Shown here piece by piece: positions 8,199 to 18,021 of a stretch of DNA of 64,000 nt. Location: the NCBI RefSeq assembly GCF_025751435.1, contig NZ_JAOWKY010000001.1:1162001-1226000 (forward strand), read 5' to 3'. Each line of letters opens with the position of its first letter. The stretch's first letter is position 1. This DNA is from Albidovulum marisflavi. Its GTDB lineage: Bacteria > Pseudomonadota > Alphaproteobacteria > Rhodobacterales > Rhodobacteraceae. The translations under genes and the position numbers were made by a program. A model generated the notes under the pieces. That model had not been told where the DNA came from and searched no databases. It saw only the letters and a program-made list of their open reading frames with translations.

Positions 8199-9011
8199 AT
8201 GAAACTGCTTTTTCTTGGCGATGTGGTGGGCCGCTCGGGCCGTGCTGCGGTGTCCGCGCGGCTGAAGGCGCTGCGGGATGAATGGGGCCTCGATTTCGTC
8301 GTGGTCAACGGTGAAAACGCGACCTCGGGGGCGGGGCTTTCGCCTGAACACGCCAAGGCGCTGCTTGCTGCAGGCGCCGATTGCGTGACGCTTGGCGATC
8401 ATGCCTTCGACCAGAAGGACATGCTGTCCTTCATCGAAACCGAACCGCGCATCCTGCGACCGCTGAACTATGCCAAGACCGCGCCGGGCAAGGGCGCGCG
8501 CGTCTTCACCGCCGCTGGCGGGCAAAAGGTGCTGGTCGCCCAGGCGCTGGGGCAGGTCTTCATGAAGCGGCCTTTCGACGATCCGTTTTCAGCCGTGGAT
8601 TCGCTCTTGCGGGCGCACACGCTGGGCGGCGCGGTGCAGGCCTCCATCCTTGACTTCCACGCCGAAGCGACGAGCGAGAAGATGGGCATGGGGCATTGGT
8701 GCGACGGAAGGGCCAGCCTTGTCGTCGGCACGCATACCCACGTTCCGACGGGCGACGCGCAGGTGCTGCTTGGCGGCACCGGCTACCTCAGCGACGCAGG
8801 CATGTGCGGGGACTACAACTCGGTCATCGGGATGGAGAAGCTGGAACCCATGCGCCGCTTCGTCACGGGCATGGTGAAGGAACGCTTCAGCCCCGCGAAC
8901 GGCGAAGCGACGCTGTCGGGTGTCTACGTCGAAACCGACGATCGCAGCGGACTTGCCCGAAAAATCCGCATGATCCGGCTTGGCGGGCGTCTTGAAGAAG
9001 CCAGGCCCTGA
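8199..9011 (+). CDS. YmdB-family metallophosphoesterase (TIGR00282 type)
   Basis: This 270-residue calcineurin-like phosphodiesterase starts MKLLFLGDVVGRSGR, with metal ligands in GDVVGR, VNGENAT, LGDHAFD and the C-terminal VVGTHTHVPTGD. Characterised members (YmdB of Bacillus) hydrolyse 2',3'-cyclic nucleotides. The ATG at 8199 follows TTAGG at a good distance; the GTG two codons upstream is less likely. It is the last gene of a probable mgtE-5FCL-ymdB transcription unit. Confidence 0.93.
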   Translation: MKLLFLGDVVGRSGRAAVSARLKALRDEWGLDFVVVNGENATSGAGLSPEHAKALLAAGADCVTLGDHAFDQKDMLSFIETEPRILRPLNYAKTAPGKGARVFTAAGGQKVLVAQALGQVFMKRPFDDPFSAVDSLLRAHTLGGAVQASILDFHAEATSEKMGMGHWCDGRASLVVGTHTHVPTGDAQVLLGGTGYLSDAGMCGDYNSVIGMEKLEPMRRFVTGMVKERFSPANGEATLSGVYVETDDRSGLARKIRMIRLGGRLEEARP

Positions 9012-9029
9012 GATTTGGACGCGTCGCGC

Positions 9030-9057
9030 TTGATTGGGCCCCGCGTTTCTGTATGGC
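9030..9057 (+). promoter_or_regulatory. Predicted promoter of the SLC13 transporter
   Basis: A -35-like TTGATT (9030-9035) is separated by 16 nt from a -10-like TATGGC (9052-9057). The -10 overlaps a perfect inverted repeat listed separately. This is a prediction only. Confidence 0.3.
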
Positions 9058-9068
9058 TCATGCCATAC
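9051..9068. promoter_or_regulatory. Perfect 7-bp inverted repeat before the SLC13 gene
   Basis: GTATGGC (9051-9057) and GCCATAC (9062-9068) flank a 4-nt centre. The repeat overlaps a promoter-like element and ends 14 nt before the chosen start codon. It could be an operator or a leader hairpin; nothing here names the regulator. Confidence 0.45.
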
Positions 9069-9082
9069 GACCGGGAGACATG

Positions 9083-10861
9083 ATGTTCGACCTCGACCTA
9101 TCGCAAACCGCCGAGGCGTTCATTTCGCTTGGCATCCTGGCCACGATGCTTGTCATGTTCGTGCGGGAAACCTACCCGGTCGAGGTCGTGGCGATCGGCG
9201 GCGCGGCGGTGATGCTGGTGCTTGGCATTCTTCCCCACAACGATGTCGCGGCGGTCCTGTCGAACAATGCGCCCTGGACGATCGCGGCCATGTTCATCAT
9301 CGTCGGCGCGCTGGTCAGGACCGGCGCGCTGGAAACGCTCAGCACGGTGGCCGCGCAGAATGTCGAAAAGCATCCGGTCCGCACGCTTGTGGGGGTCGGG
9401 CTTCTGGTGACCGGCCTGTCGGCCTTCGTGAACAACACGCCGCTGGTGGTCGTGATGATCCCGATCTTCATCACCCTGTCCAAGAAGCTGTCGGTCGCGC
9501 CATCCAAGATGCTGATCCCGCTCAGCTACATGACGATCCTTGGCGGCACGCTCACCATGATCGGCACCTCGACCAACCTTGTCGTCGATGGCGTGGCGCG
9601 GGTCAGGGGGCTGGAACCCTTCGGGATCTTCGACATTACGCCTCTCGGCATCTGCGTGGCGCTGGTGGGGCTGACCTACATCGGGCTCTTTTCCCGCCGG
9701 CTGCTGCCCACGCGCGATTCGATGTCGGCGCTGCTGGCCGACCGGTCGAAGATGAAGTTCTTTACCGAGGTCGCGGTCCCCGAGGATTCCGAGCTTTTGG
9801 GAAAGACACTGGACGAGGTCGATATCTTCAAGCGAGGCAGTGTCCGCGTGGTCGATGTCCTGCGCGGCGACGTTTCGCTGCGGCGGGATCTGGCCTCGGT
9901 CCAGTTGCAGGCGGGCGATCGCGTCGTTCTGCGCACGCCGATGTCGGAAATCCTAGGGATGCAGTCGAACAAGCAGGTCCGCATGGTCGACAAGCTGTCC
10001 TCGGTGCAGACCGAAACCGTCGAGGTGCTGATCACCCAGGGTTGCCATATGGTCGGCCGGTCGCTGGGATCGATGCGCCTGCGCCGCCGCTACGGGGTCT
10101 ATCCCCTGGCTGTGCACAGGCGGAACCAGAACATCGGCCGGCAGCTGGATGACCTCATCGTTCAGGTTGGGGACACGCTGCTGCTGGAAGGCGCGTCCGA
10201 GGATATCGGGCGCCTGGCCTCTGACATGGAACTGGTGGACGTCGGCCGCCCGACGCAGCGCGCCTACCGTCGCGGACACGCCCCGATCGTCATCGGGGTC
10301 CTGGCCGGGGTCGTGTTGCTGGCCGCACTGGAAATCGCGCCGATTCAGCTTCTGGCCTTCGTCGGCGTGGCCGTGGTGCTTCTGACCGGCTGCATCGATG
10401 CCGAAGAGGCATTTTCGTCCGTTGACGGACAGCTCATGGGGCTTCTGTTCGGGATGCTGGGCGTCGGCGCGGGGCTTGAACATTCCGGCGCGGTGGACAT
10501 GGTCGTGGCCTGGGCCTCGCCCGCGCTGCAGGACCTGCCGCCCTACATGCTGGTGTTCTGCGTCTATGCAGGAACCTCCTTCCTGACCGAGATCGTGTCG
10601 AACAACGCAGTCGCGGTGATCGTCACGCCGGTCGTGATCGGGCTGGCGCAGTCGATGGGAATCGACCCGCGGCCGCTGATCGTGACCGTGATGATTGGCG
10701 CCTCGGCGGCCTTCGCCACGCCGATCGGCTATCAGACGAACACGCTTGTCTACGGTCCGGGCGGCTACCGCTTTACCGACTTCGTCCGGTTCGGGTTGCC
10801 GATGAACATCATTTCGGCGCTGGTCTGCACGATCGTCGTGCCGCTGCTTTACGACTTCTAG
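9083..10861 (+). CDS. SLC13/DASS-family transporter with TrkA-C domains
   Basis: A 592-residue inner-membrane anion:cation symporter. About five or six N-terminal helices carry the SNN motif-like AFVNNTPLVVVMIP and GTSTNLVVDG segments. Two regulator (TrkA-C/RCK_C) domains occupy about residues 220-390, and a second membrane half carries LTEIVSNNAVAVIVTP and GYQTNTLVYGPGGYRFTDF. These paired SNN/TNL motifs bind sodium and substrate (sulfate, dicarboxylate or similar) in the family; the substrate here is unknown. Of two adjacent ATGs (9080, 9083), the second has the better spacing from GGGAG. It is convergent with a second SLC13 gene only 6 bp away. Confidence 0.88.
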   Translation: MFDLDLSQTAEAFISLGILATMLVMFVRETYPVEVVAIGGAAVMLVLGILPHNDVAAVLSNNAPWTIAAMFIIVGALVRTGALETLSTVAAQNVEKHPVRTLVGVGLLVTGLSAFVNNTPLVVVMIPIFITLSKKLSVAPSKMLIPLSYMTILGGTLTMIGTSTNLVVDGVARVRGLEPFGIFDITPLGICVALVGLTYIGLFSRRLLPTRDSMSALLADRSKMKFFTEVAVPEDSELLGKTLDEVDIFKRGSVRVVDVLRGDVSLRRDLASVQLQAGDRVVLRTPMSEILGMQSNKQVRMVDKLSSVQTETVEVLITQGCHMVGRSLGSMRLRRRYGVYPLAVHRRNQNIGRQLDDLIVQVGDTLLLEGASEDIGRLASDMELVDVGRPTQRAYRRGHAPIVIGVLAGVVLLAALEIAPIQLLAFVGVAVVLLTGCIDAEEAFSSVDGQLMGLLFGMLGVGAGLEHSGAVDMVVAWASPALQDLPPYMLVFCVYAGTSFLTEIVSNNAVAVIVTPVVIGLAQSMGIDPRPLIVTVMIGASAAFATPIGYQTNTLVYGPGGYRFTDFVRFGLPMNIISALVCTIVVPLLYDF

Positions 10862-10867
10862 TCTTGA

Positions 10868-12637
10868 TCAGAGGGGCCAGAAGAAAAGGATGGCGGGCAA
10901 GCCGGTCGCGATGACCAGCGCCTCCAGCGGCAGCCCCATGCGCCAGTAGTCCCCGAAACGGTACTGGCCCGGTCCCAGGATCAGCATGTTGTTCTTGTGC
11001 CCGATCGGGGTGAGGAAGGCGCAGGAAGCCGCGACGGCGACGGCCATCAGGAACGGATCGGGCGATGCCCCTAAGGCGTCGGCCATCGCGATCCCCACCG
11101 GTGCCGCGACGATTGCGGTGGCGGTGTTGTTCAGGACGTCCGACAGCGACATGGTGACCACCATCAACAGCCCGACCGCGACCCATGCGGGCGCGCCAGC
11201 ACTAAGCGTCAGGATGCCCGAGGCGATCAGGCTGGTTCCGCCAGAGGTTTCCAGCGCGGCGCCAAGGGGTATCATCGAGCCCAGAAGCACGATCACCGGC
11301 CACTCGATCTGGTCATAGACCTCGGCCAACGGCAGGATCCGATAGCCGACATAGCCCGCCACCACACATCCGAGCGCAACGGGAAGATCGACCAGGCCGA
11401 AACTGGCCGCGATGACGGCAAGCACGAAAATCGTGATCGCGCCGGCGGTGTGGTCGCGCCGTGTCAGGGGCAGGTTCCCTTCTGCCATCGGCAGGCACCC
11501 CAGCCAATTGATCACGCGCGCGGCGCTGTCGTTCGGGGCCAGCAAAAGCAACACGTCGCCGGTGTGGATCACGGCCTTGCGCAATGGGCCTGTGACCACG
11601 CGGCCCTGTCGGGAAATGCCCATCAGCACCGTTCCGCGGCGCCAGATCAGCCCGACCGATTCGGCGCTTTTGCCGACGATCCGGGCTCCTGCGGGGACCG
11701 CCGCCTGAACCAGGACAAGCCCCGCCTTTTCCGCTTCGAGGTAGTGCTTGCGACGCTGATCCGCGAAATCGAGATCAAGCCCCGCCCGCAATGCATCCAG
11801 CGCTTCGGACCCGGCTTCCAGGCGCAAGACGTCGCCGGGCTGCATTTCAAGGTCCTTGGAAAGGGTCTGCCGGGTGCGGCCATCACGGGTGACCGCCACC
11901 AGGAATGCGCCGGCGCGATCCGCCTCTTCCAGGAACGCGCTTATCGGCTTGCCCGCAATCGACGAGCTTTCCGAGATGACAAGCTCCGCGACGAATGCGG
12001 CCACTTCGGCCCGCGCCTCCTGCTCTTCGCGCTGTGGGATCAGCCGCCAGCCGATCAGCGCGACAAAGATCAGGCCGGTCAGCGCCACGACACCGCCGAC
12101 CGGCGCGAAATCGAACATGGAAAAGGGTTGGCCAAGTGAATCCTGGCGGATTGCCGCGATGATGATGTTGGGCGGCGTGCCGATCAGCGTGACCATGCCG
12201 CCAAGGATCGTCGCAAAGGACAGCGGCATCAGCGTGCGCCCCGGCGCGCGCCCCTGCTGCCGCGCGGTGGACACGTCGACGGGCATCAGGATCGCCAGCG
12301 CCGCCACGTTGTTCATGAAGGCGGAAAGCACTCCTCCGATCGCGCCCATCATGACGATATGGCCGCCCATCCCGCGCCCCGGCTTGATGAAGCGACGGGT
12401 GATCATAAGGACGACCCCCGCCCGCGTCAGCCCTGCCGAGACCACCAGGACAAGCGCGACCACCAGGGTCGCGGGGTGGCCGAAACCCTCGAACGCCGAG
12501 GCGGCCGGAACGACGCCCAGAAGGACCCCCGCCAGCAGCGCGGTGAAGGCGACCGCGTCATATCTCCAACGCCCCGAGATAAGCGCGATGAACACCAGCG
12601 CGAAGAGAGTGAACAGGATGATCTGATCTCGCGACAT
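10868..12637 (-). CDS. SLC13/DASS-family transporter with TrkA-C domains (second, divergent copy)
   Basis: A 589-residue membrane protein with the same plan as its convergent neighbour: an N-terminal helix bundle with [15 protein letters not shown] and [12 protein letters not shown], two central TrkA-C domains (about residues 200-370) and a C-terminal bundle with [20 protein letters not shown] and [27 protein letters not shown]. Sequence identity to the neighbour is modest, so this is an old paralogue rather than a recent duplication. The ATG at 12637 follows GGAGGGCGCCCC; a frame extending upstream to 12739 lacks family sequence. The substrate is unknown. Confidence 0.88.
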   Translation of the reverse strand: MSRDQIILFTLFALVFIALISGRWRYDAVAFTALLAGVLLGVVPAASAFEGFGHPATLVVALVLVVSAGLTRAGVVLMITRRFIKPGRGMGGHIVMMGAIGGVLSAFMNNVAALAILMPVDVSTARQQGRAPGRTLMPLSFATILGGMVTLIGTPPNIIIAAIRQDSLGQPFSMFDFAPVGGVVALTGLIFVALIGWRLIPQREEQEARAEVAAFVAELVISESSSIAGKPISAFLEEADRAGAFLVAVTRDGRTRQTLSKDLEMQPGDVLRLEAGSEALDALRAGLDLDFADQRRKHYLEAEKAGLVLVQAAVPAGARIVGKSAESVGLIWRRGTVLMGISRQGRVVTGPLRKAVIHTGDVLLLLAPNDSAARVINWLGCLPMAEGNLPLTRRDHTAGAITIFVLAVIAASFGLVDLPVALGCVVAGYVGYRILPLAEVYDQIEWPVIVLLGSMIPLGAALETSGGTSLIASGILTLSAGAPAWVAVGLLMVVTMSLSDVLNNTATAIVAAPVGIAMADALGASPDPFLMAVAVAASCAFLTPIGHKNNMLILGPGQYRFGDYWRMGLPLEALVIATGLPAILFFWPL

Positions 12638-12774
12638 GGGGCGCCCTCCGTTTGGCCATTCAAGCCTTGCTTGGCCGCGCGGGCAACCCCGCAGAACCAC
12701 CATGCGCAGCGGGGTTGCGGCCCCCCTTGCGCCTGACATATAGAGACGCGCGAGAAATTCCGACGGAGAAGGTC

Positions 12775-13518
12775 ATGGCTGGCCATTCAAAATGGGCCAA
12801 CATCCAGCACCGCAAGGGGCGGCAGGATGCGGCACGTTCGAAACTGTTTTCGAAACTGGCGAAGGAAATCACCGTCGCCGCGAAGATGGGCGACCCGGAC
12901 CCCGACAAGAACCCGCGTCTGCGTCTGGCGGTCAAGGCGGCCAAGGCCGTGTCCTGCCCCAAGGACGTGATCGAGCGCGCCATCAAGAAATCGTTGGGCG
13001 GCGACGCCGAGGACTATACCGAGATCCGTTACGAAGGGTATGGCGTCAACGGGATCGCGATCATCGTCGAGGCGATGACAGACAACTTGAACCGCACCGC
13101 GTCGAACGTTCGCAGCTACTTCACCAAGTGCGGCGGCAACCTTGGCCAGACCGGCTCGGTCAGCCACAGCTTCGACCGCGTTGGCGAAATCTCCTACCCC
13201 GCGTCGGCGGGTGACGCCGATACGGTGATGATGGCCGCGCTTGATGCGGGCGCGGATGACGTCGAATCCGACGAGGACGGGCACTGGATCTACTGCAAGG
13301 TCGAGGACCTTTCGAACGTGTCCGACAAGCTTGAGGAAATCCTGGGCGAATCGACCGAGTCCAAGCTGATCTGGAAACCGCAAAGCCGCACCGTGGTCGA
13401 CCTCGAGACCGCGCAGAAGCTCATGCGTCTTGTGGACATGCTGGAAGAGGACGACGACGTGCAGACTGTCACGCACAACTTCGATGTACCTGACGAAGTG
13501 GTCGCACAGCTGGCGTGA
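12775..13518 (+). CDS. YebC/TACO1-family protein
   Basis: A 247-residue cytosolic protein starting [23 protein letters not shown], the hallmark of the YebC/PmpR family. The three-domain length and the central [23 protein letters not shown] block are intact. Members were described as transcriptional regulators (PmpR) and more recently as factors helping ribosomes with difficult motifs (TACO1/YebC). The ATG at 12775 has GGAGAAGG in front. In many proteobacteria the gene precedes ruvC; here it is followed instead by a convergent LysR gene. Confidence 0.96.
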   Translation: MAGHSKWANIQHRKGRQDAARSKLFSKLAKEITVAAKMGDPDPDKNPRLRLAVKAAKAVSCPKDVIERAIKKSLGGDAEDYTEIRYEGYGVNGIAIIVEAMTDNLNRTASNVRSYFTKCGGNLGQTGSVSHSFDRVGEISYPASAGDADTVMMAALDAGADDVESDEDGHWIYCKVEDLSNVSDKLEEILGESTESKLIWKPQSRTVVDLETAQKLMRLVDMLEEDDDVQTVTHNFDVPDEVVAQLA

Positions 13519-13545
13519 TCTTGCGGGGCCGGTGACGGCTCCGTT

Positions 13546-14430
13546 TCATTTCGGGGCCTGAAGCGTCGCGGCGGCAGCCTTTCGCACCGCCTGCGTCAGC
13601 GGCGCCAGCGCACCAGCGGTCAGGCGCCCCACCTGCCAGGTCAGCGCCCTGTCAAGCGGCGCGTCCGGTACGAGCGGCACCAGACGCCCCGTAGCGAGAT
13701 GGCCGCGAACAAGTGACACCGGATGCAGCGCCCATCCCAGACCGGCCAGCGCCGCGTCCACGAAGCCTTGCGTCAATGGCAGGTAATGGGTGGGCGGCTC
13801 GATCCTTCGGCCCGCCTGCGCGCAGGCCCACTCTGCCTGAAGGCGGTCCTTGTGGTTGAATGTCAGCGTGGGGGCGCGGGACAGGGTTTCCTCGTTCACG
13901 CCGCTGGCAAACCAATGCCGGGCGAATTCGGGGCTTGCCGCCGCCACGAACCGCAGGCTGCCCAGCGGATAGGCGTCGCACCCGGCGATCGGTGTGCCAT
14001 GGCTGGTGACGGCGGCCTGCACCTGACCGCGACGCAGCCAGTCGCCGGAATGGTCCTCATCTTCGACGACCAGGTCGAAAAGCACGTCGGGCAAGGCACG
14101 AAGTGCCGGCACGAACCATGTTGCCAGGCTGTCCGCGTTCACCGCCAGGCGCACCACCGGGCGGGCATCGGGCGGCGGCGTCCCGATATCCTGCGCCACC
14201 GAACGTTCAAGAAGTCGCATGTCTTCTGCATGGCGCGCCAGTCGCGCGCCCGCCGGGGTTGCCTGGCAAGGCTGTCCGCGCTGGATCAGCGGTGCGCCCA
14301 CCTGATCCTCCAGCGCCCGGATGCGCTGGGAAATCGCCGAAGGCGTCACTCCAAGCTTCTGAGCGGCGGCCTCGAAGGATCCATGGCGCAGAATCGCCGC
14401 CAGGGCCTGCAATCGCGCTGGGTCGAACAT
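13546..14430 (-). CDS. argP: LysR-family regulator ArgP/LysG
   Basis: A 294-residue LysR regulator of the ArgP (IciA/LysG) subfamily. The N-terminal HTH (LQALAAILRHGSFEAAAQKLGVTPSAISQRIRALEDQVGAPL) and the following RGQPCQATPAGARLARHAEDMRLLE match it well. The family senses lysine and arginine and activates the adjacent basic amino-acid exporter gene. That exporter, a LysE protein, is encoded divergently 84 bp away, which strongly supports the call. The ATG at 14430 starts the typical MFDPARLQAL; two codons upstream is another possible start. A perfect palindrome lies 9 nt upstream of the start. Confidence 0.9.
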   Translation of the reverse strand: MFDPARLQALAAILRHGSFEAAAQKLGVTPSAISQRIRALEDQVGAPLIQRGQPCQATPAGARLARHAEDMRLLERSVAQDIGTPPPDARPVVRLAVNADSLATWFVPALRALPDVLFDLVVEDEDHSGDWLRRGQVQAAVTSHGTPIAGCDAYPLGSLRFVAAASPEFARHWFASGVNEETLSRAPTLTFNHKDRLQAEWACAQAGRRIEPPTHYLPLTQGFVDAALAGLGWALHPVSLVRGHLATGRLVPLVPDAPLDRALTWQVGRLTAGALAPLTQAVRKAAAATLQAPK

Positions 14431-14438
14431 TAGCAAGC

Positions 14439-14453
14439 CTTAACAAAGTTAAG
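14439..14453. promoter_or_regulatory. Palindromic LysR-type operator between argP and lysE
   Basis: CTTAAC and GTTAAG form a perfect 6-bp inverted repeat with a 3-nt AAA centre. It matches the LysR T-N11-A form and sits in the 84-bp region between argP and its predicted target lysE, close to the argP start. It is probably the recognition site for ArgP. Confidence 0.6.
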
Positions 14454-14514
14454 AATCATGAACTGTAATTAATTCCGTGCTTGCGCTAGGGGCAAGGCGT
14501 CGAAGGAGCGGACG

Positions 14515-15117
14515 ATGCACACGGCCTATGTTTCAGGATTTCAGCTTGGACTTGGACTGATCCTTGCGATTGGGGCGCAGAATGCGTTCGTCCTGCGGCA
14601 GGGGCTTGAGGGAACGCATGTCTTCGCGGTCGCCCTGTTCTGCTCGGTGTCCGACGCAGTCCTGATCGCGCTGGGCGTTTCGGGCTTCGCGATTGCAAGC
14701 CGCGCCTTGCCGTGGCTTGGTCCGGTTCTGCTCTGGGGCGGCGTGGCATTCCTCATGGTCTATGGCGCCCGCTGCGCCTGGCAGGCGCTGCAAGGGGGCG
14801 CTGTCTTGCGCGCAGGCGGCAGGGCCTATGCCAAGCTATGGCCTACCCTGCTGATGGTTGGTGCGATGACCTGGCTCAACCCGCATGTCTGGCTGGATAC
14901 GGTGGTGTTGGTCGGGTCGATCTCGGCGCAGTATCCGGGCCGAACGGCCGCATTCGGGCTTGGCGCAGGCTCGGCCTCGTTTGCATTCTTCTTCACCCTG
15001 GCTTATGGCGCGCGCCTTTTGCAGCCGGTCTTCGCGCGGCCAGCGGCATGGCGGGTGCTGGACCTTGCGATCGCGCTGGTCATGTGGTCGATCGCATGGA
15101 GCCTTGCAACCGGATGA
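14515..15117 (+). CDS. lysE: LysE/ArgO-family amino-acid exporter
   Basis: A 200-residue inner-membrane exporter with about six hydrophobic helices. It carries the family signature GLILAIGAQNAFVLRQGL at about residues 13-30 and MTWLNPHVWLDTVVLVGS in the second half. LysE/ArgO proteins export L-lysine and L-arginine (or canavanine) to prevent toxic accumulation. The divergent ArgP gene and the intervening operator fit control by intracellular basic amino acids. The start ATG follows GAAGGAGCGG. Confidence 0.94.
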   Translation: MHTAYVSGFQLGLGLILAIGAQNAFVLRQGLEGTHVFAVALFCSVSDAVLIALGVSGFAIASRALPWLGPVLLWGGVAFLMVYGARCAWQALQGGAVLRAGGRAYAKLWPTLLMVGAMTWLNPHVWLDTVVLVGSISAQYPGRTAAFGLGAGSASFAFFFTLAYGARLLQPVFARPAAWRVLDLAIALVMWSIAWSLATG

Positions 15118-15153
15118 CTTGCGGCGTCGACGCTTTTGCTGTCATCTCGCGCC

Positions 15154-16059
15154 ATGCTGCCACAGCCCGACAATAACCCCTTGAGCGGGATCGCCTGGAT
15201 GCTCGTGACCGGGCTCAGTTTCGTGGCGGTGAACGCGACTGTCCGGCATCTGGGCACGGACCTGCCTGCCGCGGAAAGCGCGTTCATCCGCTTTGCCTTC
15301 GGCCTGCTGTTCCTCGGGCCGTCGCTGGTGCTGGGCTTCCGAGCGGGGTTGCCGCGTGCCGCCATTCCGCTGGTGCTGGGGCGGGGGGCATTGCACACGA
15401 TGGCGGTGATGCTGTGGTTCTTCGCCATGGCGCGCATTCCCTTGGCCGAGGTCACGGCGATCGGCTACCTGAACCCGATCGTCGTCACGGCGGGAGCGGC
15501 GCTGTTCCTGGGCGAACAGATCGCGCTCAGGCGGATGACGGCGATCGGTGTGGCGCTTGTCGGTGCGGTCATCGTACTTCGCCCCGGCATGAGGGAGATC
15601 CTGCCGGGCCATTTCGCGCAGCTTGGCGCGGCCCTGTTCTTCGGGTTGTCCTATCTGATCGCCAAGCGGCTTTCGGGGATGGTGCGGCCGGTGACGCTGG
15701 TGGCGTTCCTGTCGCTGACGGTCACCGTCGGGCTTGCGCCCTTCGCCGCGGCGGTCTGGGTCCCGCCGACGGCAGAGCAGACCTTCTGGCTGGCGATCGT
15801 CGCGGCCTTCGCGACCTTTGGCCACTACGCGATGATGCGCGCCTTCGCCGCGGCGCCGCTGACCGTGACGCAGCCGGTCACCTTCCTGCAACTGGTCTGG
15901 GCGACGCTGCTAGGGGCGCTTGTCTTCGGAGAGCCGGTGGATCCCTACGTTCTGGCCGGGGGCGGCATGATCATCGCGGCGATCAGCTACATGACGTTGC
16001 GCGAAGCGCAGCTCAGGCGCCGGGTCACGACCCCCGCGCCCGAAGCGGCCAAGATCTGA
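15154..16059 (+). CDS. EamA/DMT-family transporter
   Basis: A 301-residue protein with ten predicted membrane helices arranged as two EamA repeats (about residues 10-140 and 155-285). Typical phrases include IRFAFGLLFLGPSLVLGF, IPLAEVTAIGYLNPIVVTAGAALFLGE and VTFLQLVWATLLGALVFGE. DMT proteins export metabolites such as amino acids or purines; the substrate is unknown. It follows lysE by 36 bp on the same strand and may be co-transcribed. The ATG at 15154 was preferred to a TTG at 15136. Confidence 0.9.
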   Translation: MLPQPDNNPLSGIAWMLVTGLSFVAVNATVRHLGTDLPAAESAFIRFAFGLLFLGPSLVLGFRAGLPRAAIPLVLGRGALHTMAVMLWFFAMARIPLAEVTAIGYLNPIVVTAGAALFLGEQIALRRMTAIGVALVGAVIVLRPGMREILPGHFAQLGAALFFGLSYLIAKRLSGMVRPVTLVAFLSLTVTVGLAPFAAAVWVPPTAEQTFWLAIVAAFATFGHYAMMRAFAAAPLTVTQPVTFLQLVWATLLGALVFGEPVDPYVLAGGGMIIAAISYMTLREAQLRRRVTTPAPEAAKI

Positions 16060-16086
16060 CGACGCGATGCCGTTCCCAGGCCCCAG

Positions 16087-17130
16087 CTATCCGCGCGGGT
16101 CCAGAAGGCGCGCGATGACCGTTCTGCGCGACACCTGGCCGACGACCTGACCCCGATCCAGCACTTCAAGCGCGCGCGTCTCATCCTTGAGCTGCGCCAT
16201 GACGTCCTTGATCGGCGTGTCGATGTCGGTCTGGCCGGCGGTCGGAATGGTGTTCGGCGTGATTTCGATCGCGTCGCGCGCCGTCAGGACCGACAGGGGG
16301 TTCATGTGGTTCACGAAGTCCGCGACATAGTCGGAAACCGGGTTCGCGATGATTTCTCGCGCAGTGCCGCATTGTACGATCCGCCCGCCTTCCATCAGCG
16401 CGATCCGGTTCCCGATCTTGAACGCCTCGTCCAGGTCGTGGCTCACGAAGATGATCGTGCGTTGAAGCTTTTGCTGCAACTCAAGCAGCTCGTCCTGCAA
16501 GCGCGTGCGTATGAGCGGATCCAGGGCCGAGAAGGGTTCGTCCATCAGAAGGATAGGCGCCTCGGTCACGAAGGCGCGGGCCAGACCCACGCGCTGCTGC
16601 ATCCCTCCCGACAGCTCTCCGACCTTGGCGTCGGCCCTTTCCGCCAATCCGACCAGCGCAAGCTGCGCATCGACCCTTTCGCGGATCTTGGCGGGATCCA
16701 TGCCGGCCAGTTCCAGCCCCAGGCCCACGTTTTCGCGCACACTGCGCCAGGGCAGAAGGCCGAACTGCTGGAATACCATGGCGACGCATTCCCGCCGAAC
16801 CCTCAGAAGGTCTTCGCCCCCGGCGCTGCCGATTTCGCAGCTCCAGCCATTGTCGTGGACCGTGACCGCGCCCCGGCAGACCGGGTTCAGCCCGTTCACC
16901 GCGCGCAGAAGCGTCGACTTTCCTGACCCGGACAGGCCCATCAGCACCAGGATCTCGCCCTTGGCGACGGAAAGGGAACAGTCGTGAACGCCAAGGATCT
17001 GACCTGTCTTTTCCTGGATCTCGGACCGGGAAAGCCCCTGGTCCATCAAGGGCAGGGCGCGTTCGGGGTGATCGCCGAAAACGATGTTGACCTTGTCGAA
17101 CTCGACGGCAATTTCGGGTGACGCGCTCAT
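16087..17130 (-). CDS. choV: Choline ABC transporter, ATP-binding subunit
   Basis: A 347-residue ABC ATPase of the ProV/OpuA type. Walker A GLSGSGKST is at about 65-73, the Q-loop in VFQQFGLLPWRSV, the signature LSGGMQQR, Walker B ILLMDEPFSALD and the switch HDLDEA. The helical insertion RALPLMDQGLSRSEIQEKTGQILGVHD before Walker A and a C-terminal CBS-like regulatory tail mark the betaine/choline subgroup. It energises choline uptake with ChoW and ChoX. The ATG overlaps the end of choW by 4 nt, so it is the last gene of choXWV. Confidence 0.95.
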   Translation of the reverse strand: MSASPEIAVEFDKVNIVFGDHPERALPLMDQGLSRSEIQEKTGQILGVHDCSLSVAKGEILVLMGLSGSGKSTLLRAVNGLNPVCRGAVTVHDNGWSCEIGSAGGEDLLRVRRECVAMVFQQFGLLPWRSVRENVGLGLELAGMDPAKIRERVDAQLALVGLAERADAKVGELSGGMQQRVGLARAFVTEAPILLMDEPFSALDPLIRTRLQDELLELQQKLQRTIIFVSHDLDEAFKIGNRIALMEGGRIVQCGTAREIIANPVSDYVADFVNHMNPLSVLTARDAIEITPNTIPTAGQTDIDTPIKDVMAQLKDETRALEVLDRGQVVGQVSRRTVIARLLDPRG

Positions 17131-17987
17131 TTCGAACCTCCCTTGCGGAGCATGCGGTCAAGCACGATGGCGACGACCACGATGACGAAGCCGGATTCAA
17201 AACCAAGCGCGGTGTTGACCGAGTTCAGCGCGCGCACGACGGGAACGCCCAAGCCGTCGGCACCCACCAGCGCGGCGATCACCACCATCGAAAGCGACAG
17301 CATGATGGTCTGGTTCAGCCCGGCCATGATCTGAGGCAGGGCGTAGGGAAGTTCGGCCTTGAACAGGACCTGGCGCTTGGTCGCGCCGAACGCGGTCAGC
17401 GCCTCGGTCAGGGCGGTGGGGGTGTTGGAAACGCCCAGATGCGTCAGCCGGATCGGCGCGGGCACCACGAAGATCACCGTCGCCATCAATCCGGGCACCA
17501 TCCCAAGTCCGAAGAACACGATCGCGGGGATCAGGTAGACGAAGGTCGGCAGGGTCTGCATCAGGTCAAGGACCGGTTGCATCGCCGCGTAAAGACGCGG
17601 CCGGTGCGCGGCGGCAATTCCGATCGGAACGCCGACGCCCATGCAGACCACGCAGGACGACAGGATCAGCGTAAGGCTTTCCATCGTCTCGTCCCAGTAG
17701 CCCTGGTCAAGGATGAACAGGAAACCCAGTCCGACCAGAACGCAGGTCTTCCACTTCCGCTGAAGATACCAGGTCAGCGCCACGGCAAGGGCGATCAGGA
17801 TCAGGGGATGGGGCGCTTCAAGGCACCACAGGATCGCGGCGATGAGCCACTCCATCGCCTCCGACATCCCGTCGAACAGCCATTTGAGGTTGGCCTTCAT
17901 CCAGTCGAACATAGCCTTGGCCAGCTTGCCGACGGGGATCTTTTCGTCCGTGACGATCCCCAGCCATATCATCGTCAGCCATTCCAT
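17127..17987 (-). CDS. choW: Choline ABC transporter, permease subunit
   Basis: A 286-residue integral membrane protein with an N-terminal amphipathic region and about six helices. The binding-protein-dependent transport motif is visible around LTEALTAFGATKRQVLFKAELPYALPQIMAGLNQTIMLSLSMVVIAALVGADGLG, the EAA loop that docks on the ATPase. It is homologous to ProW/OpuAB. It is translated between choX (93-bp gap containing a hairpin) and choV (4-nt overlap). Confidence 0.95.
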   Translation of the reverse strand: MEWLTMIWLGIVTDEKIPVGKLAKAMFDWMKANLKWLFDGMSEAMEWLIAAILWCLEAPHPLILIALAVALTWYLQRKWKTCVLVGLGFLFILDQGYWDETMESLTLILSSCVVCMGVGVPIGIAAAHRPRLYAAMQPVLDLMQTLPTFVYLIPAIVFFGLGMVPGLMATVIFVVPAPIRLTHLGVSNTPTALTEALTAFGATKRQVLFKAELPYALPQIMAGLNQTIMLSLSMVVIAALVGADGLGVPVVRALNSVNTALGFESGFVIVVVAIVLDRMLRKGGSK

Positions 17988-18021
17988 GGGTGTCCCCCGA
18001 TTGCGCTTTCATGGCGTTCTG

